A DNA stretch of 64,000 bases from NCBI GenBank assembly GCA_023437225.1, contig JAEZGS010000017.1, positions 186,001 to 250,000 of the forward strand. The letters are read 5' to 3'. The first letter of the stretch is position 1. Each line of letters begins with the position of its first letter. The stretch comes from Bacteroidota bacterium (GTDB taxonomy: Bacteria; Bacteroidota; Bacteroidia; Chitinophagales; Chitinophagaceae). The position numbers and the translations under genes are program-made. Positions 9,033 to 16,842 of the stretch are shown here, one piece after another. The notes beneath the pieces were generated by a model. The model saw only the letters and a list, made by a program, of their open reading frames with translations, made no database searches and was not told the DNA's origin.

Positions 9033-11383
9033 TGAAGTCATCGGTAATACTAGTTCTCTTTCTGCTGCTTTGCACCGCAGGAATGGGTCAGAAACGTTTT
9101 ACGATTAGCGGATACGTGCGGGATTCGTTATCGTCAGAATCATTGATAGGAGCCTCTATAAGTGTTAATGGTACGGGCCGCTCGATCGCAAGCAATCAAT
9201 ATGGATTTTATTCGATCACACTTCAACAGGGAACATACGAGGTAACGACTAGCTTTGCAGGCTACCACTATTGGCAAAGTTCGGTTCGTCTGACCAACGA
9301 CACCACCATCAATATATTACTCAATCAGCGGTCAGTTTTACAGGAGGTAGTTGTTACATCGCGAAGACGTGATCAAAATGTAAATAATGCACAAATGGGT
9401 CGCATCGACCTGAGCACCGCGCAGGTGAAGTCTGTCCCTGTTCTGCTTGGAGAAGTCGATCTGTTGAAGACATTACAACTCCTTCCCGGGGTACGTAATG
9501 CAGGAGAAGGAAACACGGGCATGTACGTTCGTGGTGGAGGTCCCGACCAGAATCTTATTATGCTTGATGATGCTATCGTTTATAACACGGGACATTTGTT
9601 TGGATTCTTTTCCATATTTAATTCAGATGCAATTAAGAATACCACGCTCATCAAAGGTGGTATGCCTGCTCAGTATGGAGGCAGATTATCGTCAGTGCTC
9701 GATGTAACGATGAAAGACGGTAATATGAATGACCATGAATTTGAAGGAGGCATCGGTCTTATTTCTTCCAGATTGTCAATACAGGGGCCTATAAGAAAAA
9801 ACAAAGCATCGTATATCATAAGTGCGCGTCGAACTTATATTGATGTATTAGCCAAACCGGCAATTTCTAAAGAAAGTGATTTTTATGGTTCAGGGTATTA
9901 TTTCTATGATCTCAATATGAAAGTGAACTATCGTTTCTCTTCGCGTGACCGGCTCTATCTAAGCGGTTACCTGGGAAGGGATGTGTTTCGATTCAACAAC
10001 AGCAGAAGTACTTTCAAAGCAACGATACCATGGGGAAACAAAACAGGCACGTTAAGATGGAACCACATCTTCAACAACCAGCTATTTGCAAATGCAACTC
10101 TTGTTTATAACGATTATAATTTTTCTTTTGGTGGCGCACAAAACGATTTTGAGATCAATCTTTCTTCAGGTATTAAGGATCGAACCGCAAAGGTTGATTT
10201 CGACTATTACCCAGCGTCAAGACATCGCATAAAATTTGGAGGACTTTATACTTATCACACATTCATCCCCAATGTACTCACAAGCAGACAGGGCGAAACT
10301 GTATTCTCTCCGAACAACGAGAATACCAAGTATGCCGCAGAAGCTGCCGTATATATTCAGGATGACTGGGACATGTCCGATCGCATAAAAGTCAACGCTG
10401 GCCTGCGTTACAGTCAGTTCACGCAGAAAGGACCTTTTACAATTTATGAGCGCGACGTTAATGGAAACAAGACGGACAGTACAGTCTATGGAAGGGGCGA
10501 TCAAATTGTAAATTACGGTGGACTGGAACCAAGAATAACTGTTCGATATGCAATAAATGATGAGTCAAGCATTAAAGCAGCGGTAAGTCGCAATCTTCAA
10601 TACATTCACCTCGTTAGCAATGCTGGCTCAACATTGCCTACTGATTTATGGGTTCCAAGTACATACCTTGTTCAGCCACAAAAAAGCTGGCTTTATTCAC
10701 TGGGCTTTTTCAAAAATTTTGAGAACAACACATATGAAACTTCGGTTGAAGTCTACTATAAAGATATGTTCAACCAGATAGAATATTCAGAAGGCTATAC
10801 ACCATCTTTGCGCGATCCGGAGAGCGAGTTCACCTATGGAAAGGGATGGAGTTACGGTTCAGAATTCTTTGTAAATAAAACTCGTGGCAGACTCACTGGC
10901 TGGATTGGCTATACGCTGTCGTGGACTAAGCGACGATTTGATAAACTTAATGGTGGCGCAACTTACTTCGCCAAATATGACCGAAGGCATGACCTGTCGG
11001 CGGTCGCTATGTTTGAATTGAATAAGAAATGGAAGTTTTCTTCTGTGTTTGTATATGGAACGGGTAATGCAACCACATTGCCCGAACGTTTTTACGTTAT
11101 TGATGGAGTGGTGACCCAGGAATACAGCAGCATTAATCAGTATCGATTACCCGCTTATCACAGGCTTGATCTGTCTGCCACGCTTACTCCAAAGAAGAAA
11201 GCCGGAAAGAAACTGGAACAAAGCTGGGTCTTTAGTATCTACAATGCGTACAGTAGGTTAAATCCTTATTTTATTTATTTCGATCAGGAAGGTAGCGCCT
11301 CTGACGGATCATTAAAAGTCACTGCCAGGCAGGTTTCATTATTTCCCATTATCCCGGCAGTGACGTGGAATTTTAAATTCTAA
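9032..11383 (+). CDS. TonB-dependent receptor with carboxypeptidase-regulatory-like N-domain
   Basis: A 783-residue outer-membrane receptor. A signal peptide (MKSSVILVLFLLLCTAGMGQ) is followed by a carboxypeptidase-D regulatory-like domain (about 22-105; SGYVRDSLSSESLIGASI), a plug domain (about 110-235; LLKTLQLLPGV, MYVRGGGPDQNLIMLDDA, GGMPAQYGGRLSSVLDVTMK) and a 22-strand type beta-barrel to the aromatic C-terminal TWNFKF, as expected for outer-membrane insertion. It imports a ligand using TonB energy; the ligand is unknown. The one-base overlap with the DUF3347 gene suggests both act together. No SusD partner is next to it. It ends three bases from the converging barrel gene. Confidence 0.9.
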   Translation: MKSSVILVLFLLLCTAGMGQKRFTISGYVRDSLSSESLIGASISVNGTGRSIASNQYGFYSITLQQGTYEVTTSFAGYHYWQSSVRLTNDTTINILLNQRSVLQEVVVTSRRRDQNVNNAQMGRIDLSTAQVKSVPVLLGEVDLLKTLQLLPGVRNAGEGNTGMYVRGGGPDQNLIMLDDAIVYNTGHLFGFFSIFNSDAIKNTTLIKGGMPAQYGGRLSSVLDVTMKDGNMNDHEFEGGIGLISSRLSIQGPIRKNKASYIISARRTYIDVLAKPAISKESDFYGSGYYFYDLNMKVNYRFSSRDRLYLSGYLGRDVFRFNNSRSTFKATIPWGNKTGTLRWNHIFNNQLFANATLVYNDYNFSFGGAQNDFEINLSSGIKDRTAKVDFDYYPASRHRIKFGGLYTYHTFIPNVLTSRQGETVFSPNNENTKYAAEAAVYIQDDWDMSDRIKVNAGLRYSQFTQKGPFTIYERDVNGNKTDSTVYGRGDQIVNYGGLEPRITVRYAINDESSIKAAVSRNLQYIHLVSNAGSTLPTDLWVPSTYLVQPQKSWLYSLGFFKNFENNTYETSVEVYYKDMFNQIEYSEGYTPSLRDPESEFTYGKGWSYGSEFFVNKTRGRLTGWIGYTLSWTKRRFDKLNGGATYFAKYDRRHDLSAVAMFELNKKWKFSSVFVYGTGNATTLPERFYVIDGVVTQEYSSINQYRLPAYHRLDLSATLTPKKKAGKKLEQSWVFSIYNAYSRLNPYFIYFDQEGSASDGSLKVTARQVSLFPIIPAVTWNFKF

Positions 11384-11386
11384 TGG

Positions 11387-12016
11387 CTAGTATCTTCGAT
11401 CTCTTTCACGATATTTTGTAAGGCCGAAAAGCAGGCCTGCATTCACGCCAATGTTTCGGTTTTTGTTCTTGTCTGCCTGTTCAGTTACATCAGATAAACC
11501 ATGATAGTAGTTCATGTCAATTGTAAGCCATGTGCCGGGTAGTAACCGTACGTGCACACCACCGGTAGTATAAATGCCGAAATCAAGTTTCTTGTAGTCG
11601 TCATCTACATCCTCCACAATAGTACCGTTGAAATCCTGTTCTCCGCCCACAAGAAAACCAACGGAGGGGCCAATTGATACTTTTGGTCTAACCCTGTCAC
11701 CAAACTGTCGAAAGAAATACATTGCTGTAATAGGAATGCGAATGTAGTTGAGTCGCGTTGTGTACTTCAGACTGCCGGTTTTCGCAGAAGCACCTTCAAT
11801 AGAATAGGAGAGGTTGCCTCCGATACCGAAATTTCCTATTGCACTGTAAACAACCTGTAGTCCGAACGTGCCCGATGGCTTGTAACGGTTGTCTGCATCA
11901 GTACCACTAATCCACGCATGTCCAAAGCCCGCATGTGGACCGACGGAAACATTATTCTGCGCAAAGGAGGTAAGCATTGCAATAGACAAAGCTGTTGCAA
12001 GAAATACTTTTTTCAT
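11387..12016 (-). CDS. outer-membrane beta-barrel protein (PorT/OMP_b-brl type)
   Basis: 209 residues: signal peptide MKKVFLATALSIAMLTSFAQ, then alternating hydrophobic strands with aromatic ends, for example VSVGPHAGFGHAWISG, FGLQVVYSAIGNFGIGGNLSYS and KVSIGPSVGFLVGG, ending before a basic tail. This pattern fits the small 8-10-stranded barrels common in Bacteroidota. The start was placed at the ATG of the signal peptide, ten codons inside the longest open frame. Function unknown; it is probably a structural or transport pore. It may be transcribed with the two upstream secreted paralogs (gap of 53 bases). Confidence 0.75.
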   Translation of the reverse strand: MKKVFLATALSIAMLTSFAQNNVSVGPHAGFGHAWISGTDADNRYKPSGTFGLQVVYSAIGNFGIGGNLSYSIEGASAKTGSLKYTTRLNYIRIPITAMYFFRQFGDRVRPKVSIGPSVGFLVGGEQDFNGTIVEDVDDDYKKLDFGIYTTGGVHVRLLPGTWLTIDMNYYHGLSDVTEQADKNKNRNIGVNAGLLFGLTKYRERDRRY

Positions 12017-12069
12017 AAGTGTGTAGAACGTTTGTTTGCTCTCCACATATAAAAAATCAAGCCATCGCG

Positions 12070-12912
12070 TTATTCTTTCAATTTGAATTTAACAACTGCA
12101 TTTTTTTCCTCGTTGGAGCTTAATCGGGCTTCATAACGTTGCGTACCTGCGGTGATCACCATCAGCGATGTATTAGGAGGAATTCTTCCCAGGTTTTCAG
12201 CATACATCATCAATTCATATTCAGTATTCGGAAATGCTGAAATATTTAATATTATGGGTTTGTCAGTCAGTCTTCTTTTGTGCAGTAACAATGTATTGTT
12301 CAAAAAAATGGAGACAGTATCGTCATCAATTTCTGCATTATCGTAAAGCTCGATCTTGATTTCCGGCTGCTGCACAACAAACTCCTGTACCACTTCTTTT
12401 TTTCGCTTGTTAATGTTCATTCCCGCCTGAATTGCGCGCATGTTTTCATCCTGATCAATTTCCACCGGAAAGATCGAAGATTTCTGTCGTGTCAGATGAA
12501 TCGCACCAGGAGGGCATGCATTTGCGTTACCCATTTCGTGTCCTTTCCAGGTTCCATCGAGTGCTTCCTCGATATTGGACAATGACCAGGTGAGATCATA
12601 AGTTTTGATACATGGTACACAGGATGCGGGTATGTTATAAGTCAGCACCGCGCTTTCAATGATAACCATTCTCTTCGTTTGCGGATTATATTTTCCGCTG
12701 AATAAGATCTTGGTGTATTGATCCTTATCGTAATAATTATACGCGCGCCCTAACAGCGTATTGCCCGAATACGTTATTTGAAGTTCAAGTGAGTATTCAG
12801 GAAAGCAACCTCCCGCAACCTGAGTTCGCTTTCCACGCCATATGCCTGTAAGATTCTGAGCGGAACCTTCAGCGGCAAACAATATCAATATCAAAGCAAC
12901 GAGTATACGCAT
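12070..12912 (-). CDS. secreted two-domain protein of unknown function (paralog A)
   Basis: 280 residues with a signal peptide (MRILVALILILFAAEGSAQ). The N-domain (about 20-148) begins LTGIWRGKR and contains four or more Cys, including CVPC, in a beta-rich pattern like a small barrel. A short charged linker follows. The C-domain (about 175-280) carries KIELYDNAEIDDDTVSIFLNN, AENLGRIPPNTSLMV and SSNEEKNAVVKFKL. Both domains recur in the next gene upstream (paralog B), so the pair arose by tandem duplication. The family was not recognised with a named function. The C-domain looks like a compact beta-sandwich; this is inferred only from strand pattern. Confidence 0.75.
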   Translation of the reverse strand: MRILVALILILFAAEGSAQNLTGIWRGKRTQVAGGCFPEYSLELQITYSGNTLLGRAYNYYDKDQYTKILFSGKYNPQTKRMVIIESAVLTYNIPASCVPCIKTYDLTWSLSNIEEALDGTWKGHEMGNANACPPGAIHLTRQKSSIFPVEIDQDENMRAIQAGMNINKRKKEVVQEFVVQQPEIKIELYDNAEIDDDTVSIFLNNTLLLHKRRLTDKPIILNISAFPNTEYELMMYAENLGRIPPNTSLMVITAGTQRYEARLSSNEEKNAVVKFKLKE

Positions 12913-12978
12913 GAAATGATTTCAGGAAAATTAAATTGTTCCGGCTTTCAGGAGTGGATTTTTATTTGAACGGTAGCA

Positions 12979-14088
12979 TCATGGAGCCTGGCTCAACTGG
13001 AAACGAACCACCGCATTTTTCTGTTCATTGGAAGTGATACGAACCTCGTACTGCTTTCCCTCTGCTTTAACTACCATCAATGATGTATTAGGCGGAATCT
13101 CACCAAGGTTTTCAGCAACCATTACAAGTTCCACTTCAGGTTCTTCTTCATTAATATCAAAGCTGAGAACCAGTGGGCTCGCTGTGAGACGTTGCTTTGA
13201 GATCATCAGGCGATTGTTCACATACACCGAAACGGTATCGTTATCGATAGTGCCATTATCATAGAGGTTAACAAGGATTTTTCCTTCACTAACGTCGATA
13301 GTTTTTACCAGTTCGTTTGCCCTGGATGCAATGACTTTTGGGACGGGTATAGTTGGACGTTTAACTGTTGCTTTACGACCACTGCTATCAATCCTCACAG
13401 GTGTCTGACGTGACGAAGATTCGGCAGTACCATCATTTGATTTTTTTGCTACAACCGGTGGTTCGGTTTTTTTCGGTGTCGGCGCAGGTGTGGTGCGTGG
13501 CTTGGTTACAGTACCGTTATTGGGTTTCGAGGTTACCACATCGGGTTTTTCAGACGGTTTGCGTGTCACCGGCGGGGCAGATCGTTTCTTTTCCAACTCC
13601 TTCTCACGCTTTACTATGAATGGCTCTTTAAAGAAATCTGATGTTGAGACTTTTCTAAGGAATAGTGTCCCTTTGCCGCAGTTCGAAGAGTCGCGCGTGT
13701 TCATGCTGGTGTACGTTCCTTCAAGAAATTCTTCATCTCCTGATTTTGTATATTGAAGGAAGCAGGTCATTATACAAGCGTCTCCGCCCGCCATTCTTAC
13801 CTCGACTATCTTCAATTCCTCGAGTAGCACTTTACGTGTTGAAGGATTCACGGTACCGATGCAGGTGGCTTTCCCGTAAAAAACGGTTGTTTTGTAAGAA
13901 TAGGTAACTCCACTGAACTTCCGATTTTTCTGATCCAGCTGCACTTCGAATTTATATCGGTCTTCCTCGCCAAGTAGTTGTAGCATCCTGCTGTTCGACG
14001 ATCGAAAATGCCCACGCCAGATACCTGACAGGTCTTGCGCAGATGCAGTAACACTCAAAAAACAACAAATAATGAACAGCAGTCTCAT
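12979..14088 (-). CDS. secreted two-domain protein of unknown function (paralog B)
   Basis: 369 residues with a signal peptide (MRLLFIICCFLSVTASAQ). The N-domain (about 18-145) starts LSGIWRGHF and aligns along its length with paralog A. A long Pro/Thr/Lys-rich linker follows (about 155-255; PPVTRKPSEKPDVVTSKP and PTPKKTEPPVVAKKS), probably extended and flexible. The C-domain (about 260-369) has VNLYDNGTIDNDTVSVYVNN, AENLGEIPPNTSLMV and TSNEQKNAVVRFQL, almost the same key residues as paralog A. The gene lies 66 bases upstream of paralog A on the same strand and is probably co-transcribed. No enzyme motif is seen; the linker suggests a surface or periplasmic tether. Confidence 0.75.
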   Translation of the reverse strand: MRLLFIICCFLSVTASAQDLSGIWRGHFRSSNSRMLQLLGEEDRYKFEVQLDQKNRKFSGVTYSYKTTVFYGKATCIGTVNPSTRKVLLEELKIVEVRMAGGDACIMTCFLQYTKSGDEEFLEGTYTSMNTRDSSNCGKGTLFLRKVSTSDFFKEPFIVKREKELEKKRSAPPVTRKPSEKPDVVTSKPNNGTVTKPRTTPAPTPKKTEPPVVAKKSNDGTAESSSRQTPVRIDSSGRKATVKRPTIPVPKVIASRANELVKTIDVSEGKILVNLYDNGTIDNDTVSVYVNNRLMISKQRLTASPLVLSFDINEEEPEVELVMVAENLGEIPPNTSLMVVKAEGKQYEVRITSNEQKNAVVRFQLSQAP

Positions 14089-14172
14089 TCACAATACTAT
14101 TACCGCGACAATTTAGGGAATTTAGAATTGTTCAACTTTTTTACTGTTAATGGTCGTCTGCGAATTGTTCGT

Positions 14173-14180
14173 TAAATTTG
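14173..14180 (+). promoter_or_regulatory. Bacteroidota -7 box directly before thrS
   Basis: TAAATTTG, a perfect TAnnTTTG, followed by CCGCCCT and then the thrS ATG. If used, transcription would start within a few bases of the ATG, giving a leaderless or nearly leaderless mRNA. No -33 TTTG at normal spacing. Confidence 0.5.
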
Positions 14181-14187
14181 CCGCCCT

Positions 14188-16122
14188 ATGATCAAGATTA
14201 CATTACCGGACGGTGCGGTTAGAGAATATGCACCAGGGATAACAGCGCTTGATGTTGCACGCTCTATAAGTGAAGGGCTTGCACGAAAAGTTCTTGCCGC
14301 AAGTGTGAACGGCGAAGTGCGTGATGCTACACGCCCAATCACTGTCGATGCTACTTTAAAACTATTGACGTGGGATGACAATGATGGTAAATCGACGTTC
14401 TGGCATTCCTCTGCTCACCTTATGGCTGAAGCGGTTGAATCACTTTATCCGGGCGTGAAATTTTGGGTAGGACCTTCAATCGACAAGGGCTTCTATTACG
14501 ATATGGACCTTGGAGGTCAGCAGATCACTGAAGAAGATCTTCGCAAGCTTGAAGTGAAGATGAATGAGCTGGCGAAACAAAACAGTGCATATCAACGAAA
14601 AGAGATTTCCAAGAAAGATGCAGTGAATTATTTTTTTGAGAAGGGCGATGAATACAAGTTAGACCTTCTGCACAACCTGCAGGATGGAGAGATAACATTC
14701 TATAGCCAGGGCAGCTTCACTGATCTTTGTCGCGGTCCGCACATTCCTCATACTGGATTTATCAAAGCTATTAAGCTTACCAATGTAGCAGGCGCTTATT
14801 GGAAAGGTGATGAAAAAAATAAAATGCTTACACGTGTTTATGGTGTAACGTTCCCGTCACAAAAAGAACTTGACGAATACCTGCAGATGCTTGAGGAGGC
14901 AAAGAAACGTGACCATCGCAAGCTTGGTAAAGAACTCGGGATTTTCACCTTTGATGATGACGTAGGACCTGGACTTCCTTTGTGGATGCCCAATGGAACT
15001 ATTATTATTGAAGAGCTGGAAAAGCTTGCGAAAGAAACTGAAGTTGCGGCAGGCTACAAAAGAGTTGTGACTCCACATATCGCAAAGGAAAGCATGTACC
15101 TGAAAAGTGGACATCTTCCTTACTATGAGGACAGCATGTATCCTCCCATGGAATTGGAAGGTGTTAAGTATTATTTGAAGGCAATGAACTGCCCGCATCA
15201 CCACAAAATCTTTGCGGCTGAGCAACGATCCTATAAAGAACTGCCTTTGCGTTTAGCAGAGTACGGAACCTGTTATCGTTATGAGCAAAGTGGGGAGTTG
15301 TTTGGATTGATGCGTGTTCGTTGCCTGCATATGAATGATGCACACATCTATTGTACGAAGGAACAATTCTACCAGGAGTTCAAGGCGGTCAATGACATGT
15401 ACCTGAAGTATTTCAAGATCTTTGGTATTGATAAGTATGTGATGCGTTTGAGTTTGCACGATCCGGCCAGGCTCGGTCAGAAATACATCAATGAGCCTCA
15501 GCTATGGATAGAAACGGAAGCACTTGTGCGCGACGTTCTAATAAAAACAAATACACCCTTTGTTGAAGTTCCAGACGAAGCTGCGTTTTATGGTCCCAAA
15601 ATCGATGTACAAATCTGGAGCGCAATCGGAAGGGAGTTCACACTGGCTACCAACCAGGTCGACTTTGCACAGGGCCGCAGATTTAACCTCGAGTTTACCA
15701 ACCAGGATAATGCCCCTGAAACACCGCTGATCATACACCGTGCACCTTTGGGCACACACGAACGATTCATCGGGTTCCTGTTGGAACATTATGCGGGAAA
15801 ATTTCCAGCCTGGCTGGCACCCCTGCAGGTAAAGGTGCTGCCTATCAGCGATAAGTTCCGTGAATACGCAGAAACTGTTTTGGAAAAACTGAAAAAAGCT
15901 GATATTCGTGCAGAACTCGACGACCGGAATGAGAAGATAGGTAAGAAGATCAGGGATACCGAAGTGGCTAAAGTGCCTTATATGCTCGTCATTGGCGAAA
16001 AAGAGGTGAATGAGAAAAAGGTAAGCATCAGAAGACAGGGCAAGGGTGATTCCGGAGTGAGTACCGTCGAGGAATTTGTTGAAAAGGTATCTGAAGAGAT
16101 ACGGAATAGAACAGCTGAATAG
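14188..16122 (+). CDS. thrS: threonyl-tRNA synthetase
   Basis: Charges tRNA-Thr. The 644-residue length is typical. Order of domains: TGS (about 1-62), editing/SAD domain (about 70-225, containing WHSSAHLMAEA with the HxxxH metal motif), class II catalytic core (about 240-535; MNCPHHHKIF supplies zinc Cys and His, RYEQSGELFGLMRVR is motif 2, and QVDFAQGRRFNLEF and HRAPLGTHERFIGFLLEH are motif 3) and the anticodon-binding domain (about 540-640; APLQVKVLPIS). The start is an ATG seven bases after a -7 box. infC follows 73 bases later, the classical thrS-infC order. Confidence 0.97.
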   Translation: MIKITLPDGAVREYAPGITALDVARSISEGLARKVLAASVNGEVRDATRPITVDATLKLLTWDDNDGKSTFWHSSAHLMAEAVESLYPGVKFWVGPSIDKGFYYDMDLGGQQITEEDLRKLEVKMNELAKQNSAYQRKEISKKDAVNYFFEKGDEYKLDLLHNLQDGEITFYSQGSFTDLCRGPHIPHTGFIKAIKLTNVAGAYWKGDEKNKMLTRVYGVTFPSQKELDEYLQMLEEAKKRDHRKLGKELGIFTFDDDVGPGLPLWMPNGTIIIEELEKLAKETEVAAGYKRVVTPHIAKESMYLKSGHLPYYEDSMYPPMELEGVKYYLKAMNCPHHHKIFAAEQRSYKELPLRLAEYGTCYRYEQSGELFGLMRVRCLHMNDAHIYCTKEQFYQEFKAVNDMYLKYFKIFGIDKYVMRLSLHDPARLGQKYINEPQLWIETEALVRDVLIKTNTPFVEVPDEAAFYGPKIDVQIWSAIGREFTLATNQVDFAQGRRFNLEFTNQDNAPETPLIIHRAPLGTHERFIGFLLEHYAGKFPAWLAPLQVKVLPISDKFREYAETVLEKLKKADIRAELDDRNEKIGKKIRDTEVAKVPYMLVIGEKEVNEKKVSIRRQGKGDSGVSTVEEFVEKVSEEIRNRTAE

Positions 16123-16195
16123 TTCCATCCCCCTGGAACTTATTAAAAACAAAATCGAAAAAACGCATCCCCATGGGGCGGGGAGCAGCTTAATT

Positions 16196-16771
16196 ATGGC
16201 ATTTCCACCCAGACAACCAAGAGGTAATTTCAACCCCAGGTTTAAAAAGGAGCAGCAGCAGGAGCACAGGACCAATCACATGATCAGGGTACCGCAGGTG
16301 CGACTGGTTGGCGACAATGTAGAAGTTGGTGTTTATCCAACACAGGAAGCAATGCGCATGGCGCAAGATCAACAACTTGATCTTGTTGAAATATCGCCTA
16401 ACGCCGATCCCCCGGTTTGTAAGATCATTGACTACAATAAATTTCTTTACGAGAAAAAACGTAAGGAAAAGGAGATGAAAGCGAAGAGCAAATCTGCTGA
16501 AGTAAAAGAAATTCGCTTTACTCCCGGAACTGATGACCACGACTTTGATTTCAAAGCCAAGCACGCTGAAAGTTTTCTCAAAGAAGGTAACAAAGTGAAA
16601 GCTTATGTGCAGTTCAAAGGACGTGCGATCATGTTTAAAGAAAGGGGTGAACTTCTTCTATTGAAGTTTGCTGAACGCCTTGCCGAGACAGGGCAACCAG
16701 AAGCACTTCCAAAAATGGAAGGTAAGCGGATGTTGATGATAATTGCTCCCAAGGCTAAGAAAAAACCGTAA
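16196..16771 (+). CDS. infC: translation initiation factor IF-3
   Basis: Binds the 30S subunit and checks start-codon choice. 191 residues. Motifs: IRVPQVRLVGDNVEVGVYPT, LDLVEISPNADPPVCKIIDY, then the basic inter-domain helix (FLYEKKRKEKEMKAKSKS), and the C-domain from VKEIRFTPGTDDHDFDFK to MIIAPKAKKKP. The frame is open further upstream into thrS, but the ATG at 16196 is the right place because conserved residues start about 30 codons after it and the upstream frame reads unrelated sequence. The codon before this ATG is ATT, the rare start codon used by infC in E. coli; here the ATG is the simpler choice. Probably co-transcribed with thrS. Confidence 0.95.
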   Translation: MAFPPRQPRGNFNPRFKKEQQQEHRTNHMIRVPQVRLVGDNVEVGVYPTQEAMRMAQDQQLDLVEISPNADPPVCKIIDYNKFLYEKKRKEKEMKAKSKSAEVKEIRFTPGTDDHDFDFKAKHAESFLKEGNKVKAYVQFKGRAIMFKERGELLLLKFAERLAETGQPEALPKMEGKRMLMIIAPKAKKKP

Positions 16772-16791
16772 GGTTAGCATCACTATAATAT

Positions 16792-16822
16792 AAAATGCGG
16801 AATAGACCCTATTCCGCATTTT
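16792..16822. terminator. bidirectional terminator after infC
   Basis: Perfect 13-bp stem AAAATGCGGAATA / TATTCCGCATTTT with loop GACCC. The A- and T-rich ends serve both infC (plus) and the converging OmpA-like gene (minus). Confidence 0.9.
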
Positions 16823-16842
16823 AATTTGTGTGCTAAATCGAA

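Noticed and set aside
14089..14187. T-box or other riboswitch upstream of thrS
   Set aside because: The gap is only about 100 bases and the -7 box sits next to the ATG, leaving no room for a leader.
16076..16195. N-terminal extension of IF-3 overlapping thrS
   Set aside because: The extra 40 codons do not resemble IF-3 and read over the thrS end in another frame.
15538..16275. Long minus-strand open frame antisense to thrS and infC
   Set aside because: Lies fully opposite two certain genes, and its translation is Cys/Phe/Leu-rich without any domain pattern.
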